Part shown: positions 62,661 through 64,000 of the stretch, in pieces | How positions within the stretch are numbered: position 1 is the first letter of the stretch | How the letters are laid out: every line of letters begins with the position of its first letter | Assembly (NCBI RefSeq): GCF_900167565.1 | Contig: NZ_FUZV01000002.1 | Location: 62,001 to 126,000 of the forward strand | DNA from: Pseudoxanthomonas indica | GTDB lineage: Bacteria; Pseudomonadota; Gammaproteobacteria; Xanthomonadales; Xanthomonadaceae | Direction of reading: 5' to 3' | Length of the DNA stretch: 64,000 nucleotides | Notes under the pieces: generated by a model | The model's database searches: none | Told to the model about the DNA's origin: nothing | What the model saw: only the letters and a program-made list of their open reading frames with translations | Made by a program: the position numbers and the translations under genes

Positions 62661-64000
62661 GCGAGCCGCGCGATGATCTGACCAGCGTCTTTCGGCGTCA
62701 TCGGCATGGCGTGCTGCTGACGCTCTCGTTGATTCTGCTCACCTTGCTGGCGGGCATCGGCCTGCTGGGGCTGGCGGGTCACTTCCTGGTGGCGGCGGCG
62801 CTGGCCGGCGCCGTGGCGACGGGCTTCAATCTGTTCGGCCCCTCCGCCGGCATCCGTGCGCTGACCTTCGTGCGCATCCTGTCGCGCTATGGCGAACGGC
62901 TGCTGGGGCACAGCGTCACGCTCGCGTTGGCACGTGATCTGCGCGTGTGGTTTTTCCGCCGGACGCTGCCGCTGGCGCCGCTGCAGTTGGGACGCTACCG
63001 CACCGGCGAGTTGCTGGCGCGGCTGATGGGCGACATCGAATCCGTCGACGGGCACGTGGTGCGTGCGGTCGGGCCGTTATGGGCCCTGGGCACCGCGTGT
63101 GTCGTGGCCGTGATCGTGGCCACGTGCGTGTTGCCGATGGCGGGTGCGCTGCTGGCCTTGGCGCTGGCGACCGCTGCGCTGCTGGCGCCGTGGATTCAAC
63201 AACGCGTATCGCAGCACCTGGAGTTCCGCCGTGCCGAACTGCGCGCGCAGATGCGCTACACGATCCTGGAAGGCCTGGAGGGCGCCGGGGATCTGTTTGC
63301 CTTCGACACCGTGGCTGCCTGGCAGGCGCGCGCGCATGAGTCCAGCGCGGCGTTGGCCGCATGCGAACTCGAGCGCAAGCGCAGACTTGCATGGGGGGGC
63401 ATCGTGCACGGCCTGGCTGCAGCGATGGCGTTGCCGCTGATGGCCTGGGTACTGCTGGAGGCAGTCAACCGTTCAGCGCTGGGCGCACCCGCGGCCGCGG
63501 GTCTGTTCTTCATGACGGTTGCGATGCTCGAAGCAGCCGCCGGCGCCAGCCTGGCGTGGCAGGCGTGGCAGGCCAGCCGTGCTTCCATGGATCGCCTGCA
63601 GGAGGTTGTCGCGCTGACACCGCAGCTGCAGGCGGGGAGTGAAGTGCCGCCGCCTGCTGGCCTGCTTGAACTCGAGAACATCAGCCTCCGATGGACGGGC
63701 CAGCCCAGGCCGGTGCTGACGGATGTGTCACTGCGGCTGGCGCCAGGTCAGCGGATTGCCTTGCGCGGAGACAGTGGCGCTGGCAAGTCTTCGCTGATGA
63801 GCCTGTTGTTGCGCCTGCATGGGCCGGATACGGGTCATATCCGCTATGCCGGAACCGCCTTGCATCAATTCACCAGCGCAGCCTGGCACCGCCAACTGGG
63901 TTGGCTGCCGCAGGAAGCACCAATCTTCGCCGGCAGCGTGCGCGACAACCTGCGCATGGGTGATCCACTCGCCGACGACGAGCGCCTGTGGTGGGCCTTG
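62657..64000 (+). CDS. cydC: ABC transporter CydC, 3' end cut by window
   Basis: 448 codons are visible, running open to the right edge. Six membrane helices lie in about the first 310 residues (with FVRILSRYGERLLGH and RTGELLARLMGDIESVDGHVVR, characteristic of CydC), followed by the start of the ATPase domain with Walker A (G371 to K377 in GDSGAGKSS) and Q-loop QEAPIFAGSV. The signature and Walker B motifs would lie beyond the window. It starts in a 4-bp overlap with cydD, its heterodimer partner. Confidence 0.93.
   Translation, partial: MSEPRDDLTSVFRRHRHGVLLTLSLILLTLLAGIGLLGLAGHFLVAAALAGAVATGFNLFGPSAGIRALTFVRILSRYGERLLGHSVTLALARDLRVWFFRRTLPLAPLQLGRYRTGELLARLMGDIESVDGHVVRAVGPLWALGTACVVAVIVATCVLPMAGALLALALATAALLAPWIQQRVSQHLEFRRAELRAQMRYTILEGLEGAGDLFAFDTVAAWQARAHESSAALAACELERKRRLAWGGIVHGLAAAMALPLMAWVLLEAVNRSALGAPAAAGLFFMTVAMLEAAAGASLAWQAWQASRASMDRLQEVVALTPQLQAGSEVPPPAGLLELENISLRWTGQPRPVLTDVSLRLAPGQRIALRGDSGAGKSSLMSLLLRLHGPDTGHIRYAGTALHQFTSAAWHRQLGWLPQEAPIFAGSVRDNLRMGDPLADDERLWWAL

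Overview
The window is dense, GC-rich bacterial chromosome with genes on both strands. It carries no insertion sequence, CRISPR array or clear prophage. Gene content and order fit the gammaproteobacterial family Xanthomonadaceae/Lysobacteraceae: mreBCD-mrdA-rodA-mltB-rlpA-dacA, an emrAB-like pump beside ubiE, a yeast-type cytosine deaminase, paired LytS/LytTR regulators and a cbb3 oxidase cluster. Genus is not claimed. Both ends cut through genes: a HAAS-type membrane protein on the left and cydC on the right.

Layout. 0-11.5 kb: cytosine deaminase, secreted zinc protease, MFS/HlyD efflux pair, ubiE, an M1 aminopeptidase followed by an alpha/beta hydrolase and a lipoprotein, and adenosine kinase. 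11.8-23 kb: cell-shape and peptidoglycan genes (mreBCD, mrdA, rodA, mltB, rlpA, dacA), then an Lpp-like lipoprotein and an L,D-transpeptidase. 23-28.5 kb: signalling genes (hybrid histidine kinase with a divergent receiver; LytS-type kinase with LytTR regulator) and an EamA transporter. 28.7-34 kb: envelope and accessory genes (CsgG-like protein, two fimbrial-adhesin-like paralogues with a relic of a third pilin gene between them, class A acid phosphatase, lipoprotein). 34-40 kb: a very large CheB-like/CheR/PAS/HWE-kinase hybrid with a separate CheB-type esterase, then dinB. 40-45 kb: btuB under a cobalamin riboswitch, divergent from cobT-cobC-cobS. 45-49 kb: TfoX-C-like protein, free-Met-R-sulfoxide reductase, TMEM175-like channel, bioD, bfd with a Fur-type promoter, rppH, tRNA-Met(CAT) and an orphan phage-type adenine methyltransferase. 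49-64 kb: a low-oxygen respiration block.

In that last block, cydABX (bd oxidase) runs left and ccoNOQP (cbb3 oxidase) runs right from a shared intergenic region holding a perfect FNR/ANR palindrome. The cco run continues through an unnamed two-helix membrane protein, ccoG, ccoH, ccoI and ccoS, a SafE-like transporter, and then cydD and cydC. Structural and maturation genes for both high-affinity oxidases therefore lie in about 15 kb and could be switched together by one oxygen sensor.

The least explained items are the CheB-like/CheR/HWE hybrid with its partner esterase, the 98-residue membrane protein between ccoP and ccoG, the L,D-transpeptidase whose best start is an ATC codon behind a terminator, the pilin relic, and a long hairpin between mreB and mreC. 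All functional calls come from reading the sequence and family knowledge; no database search was run.
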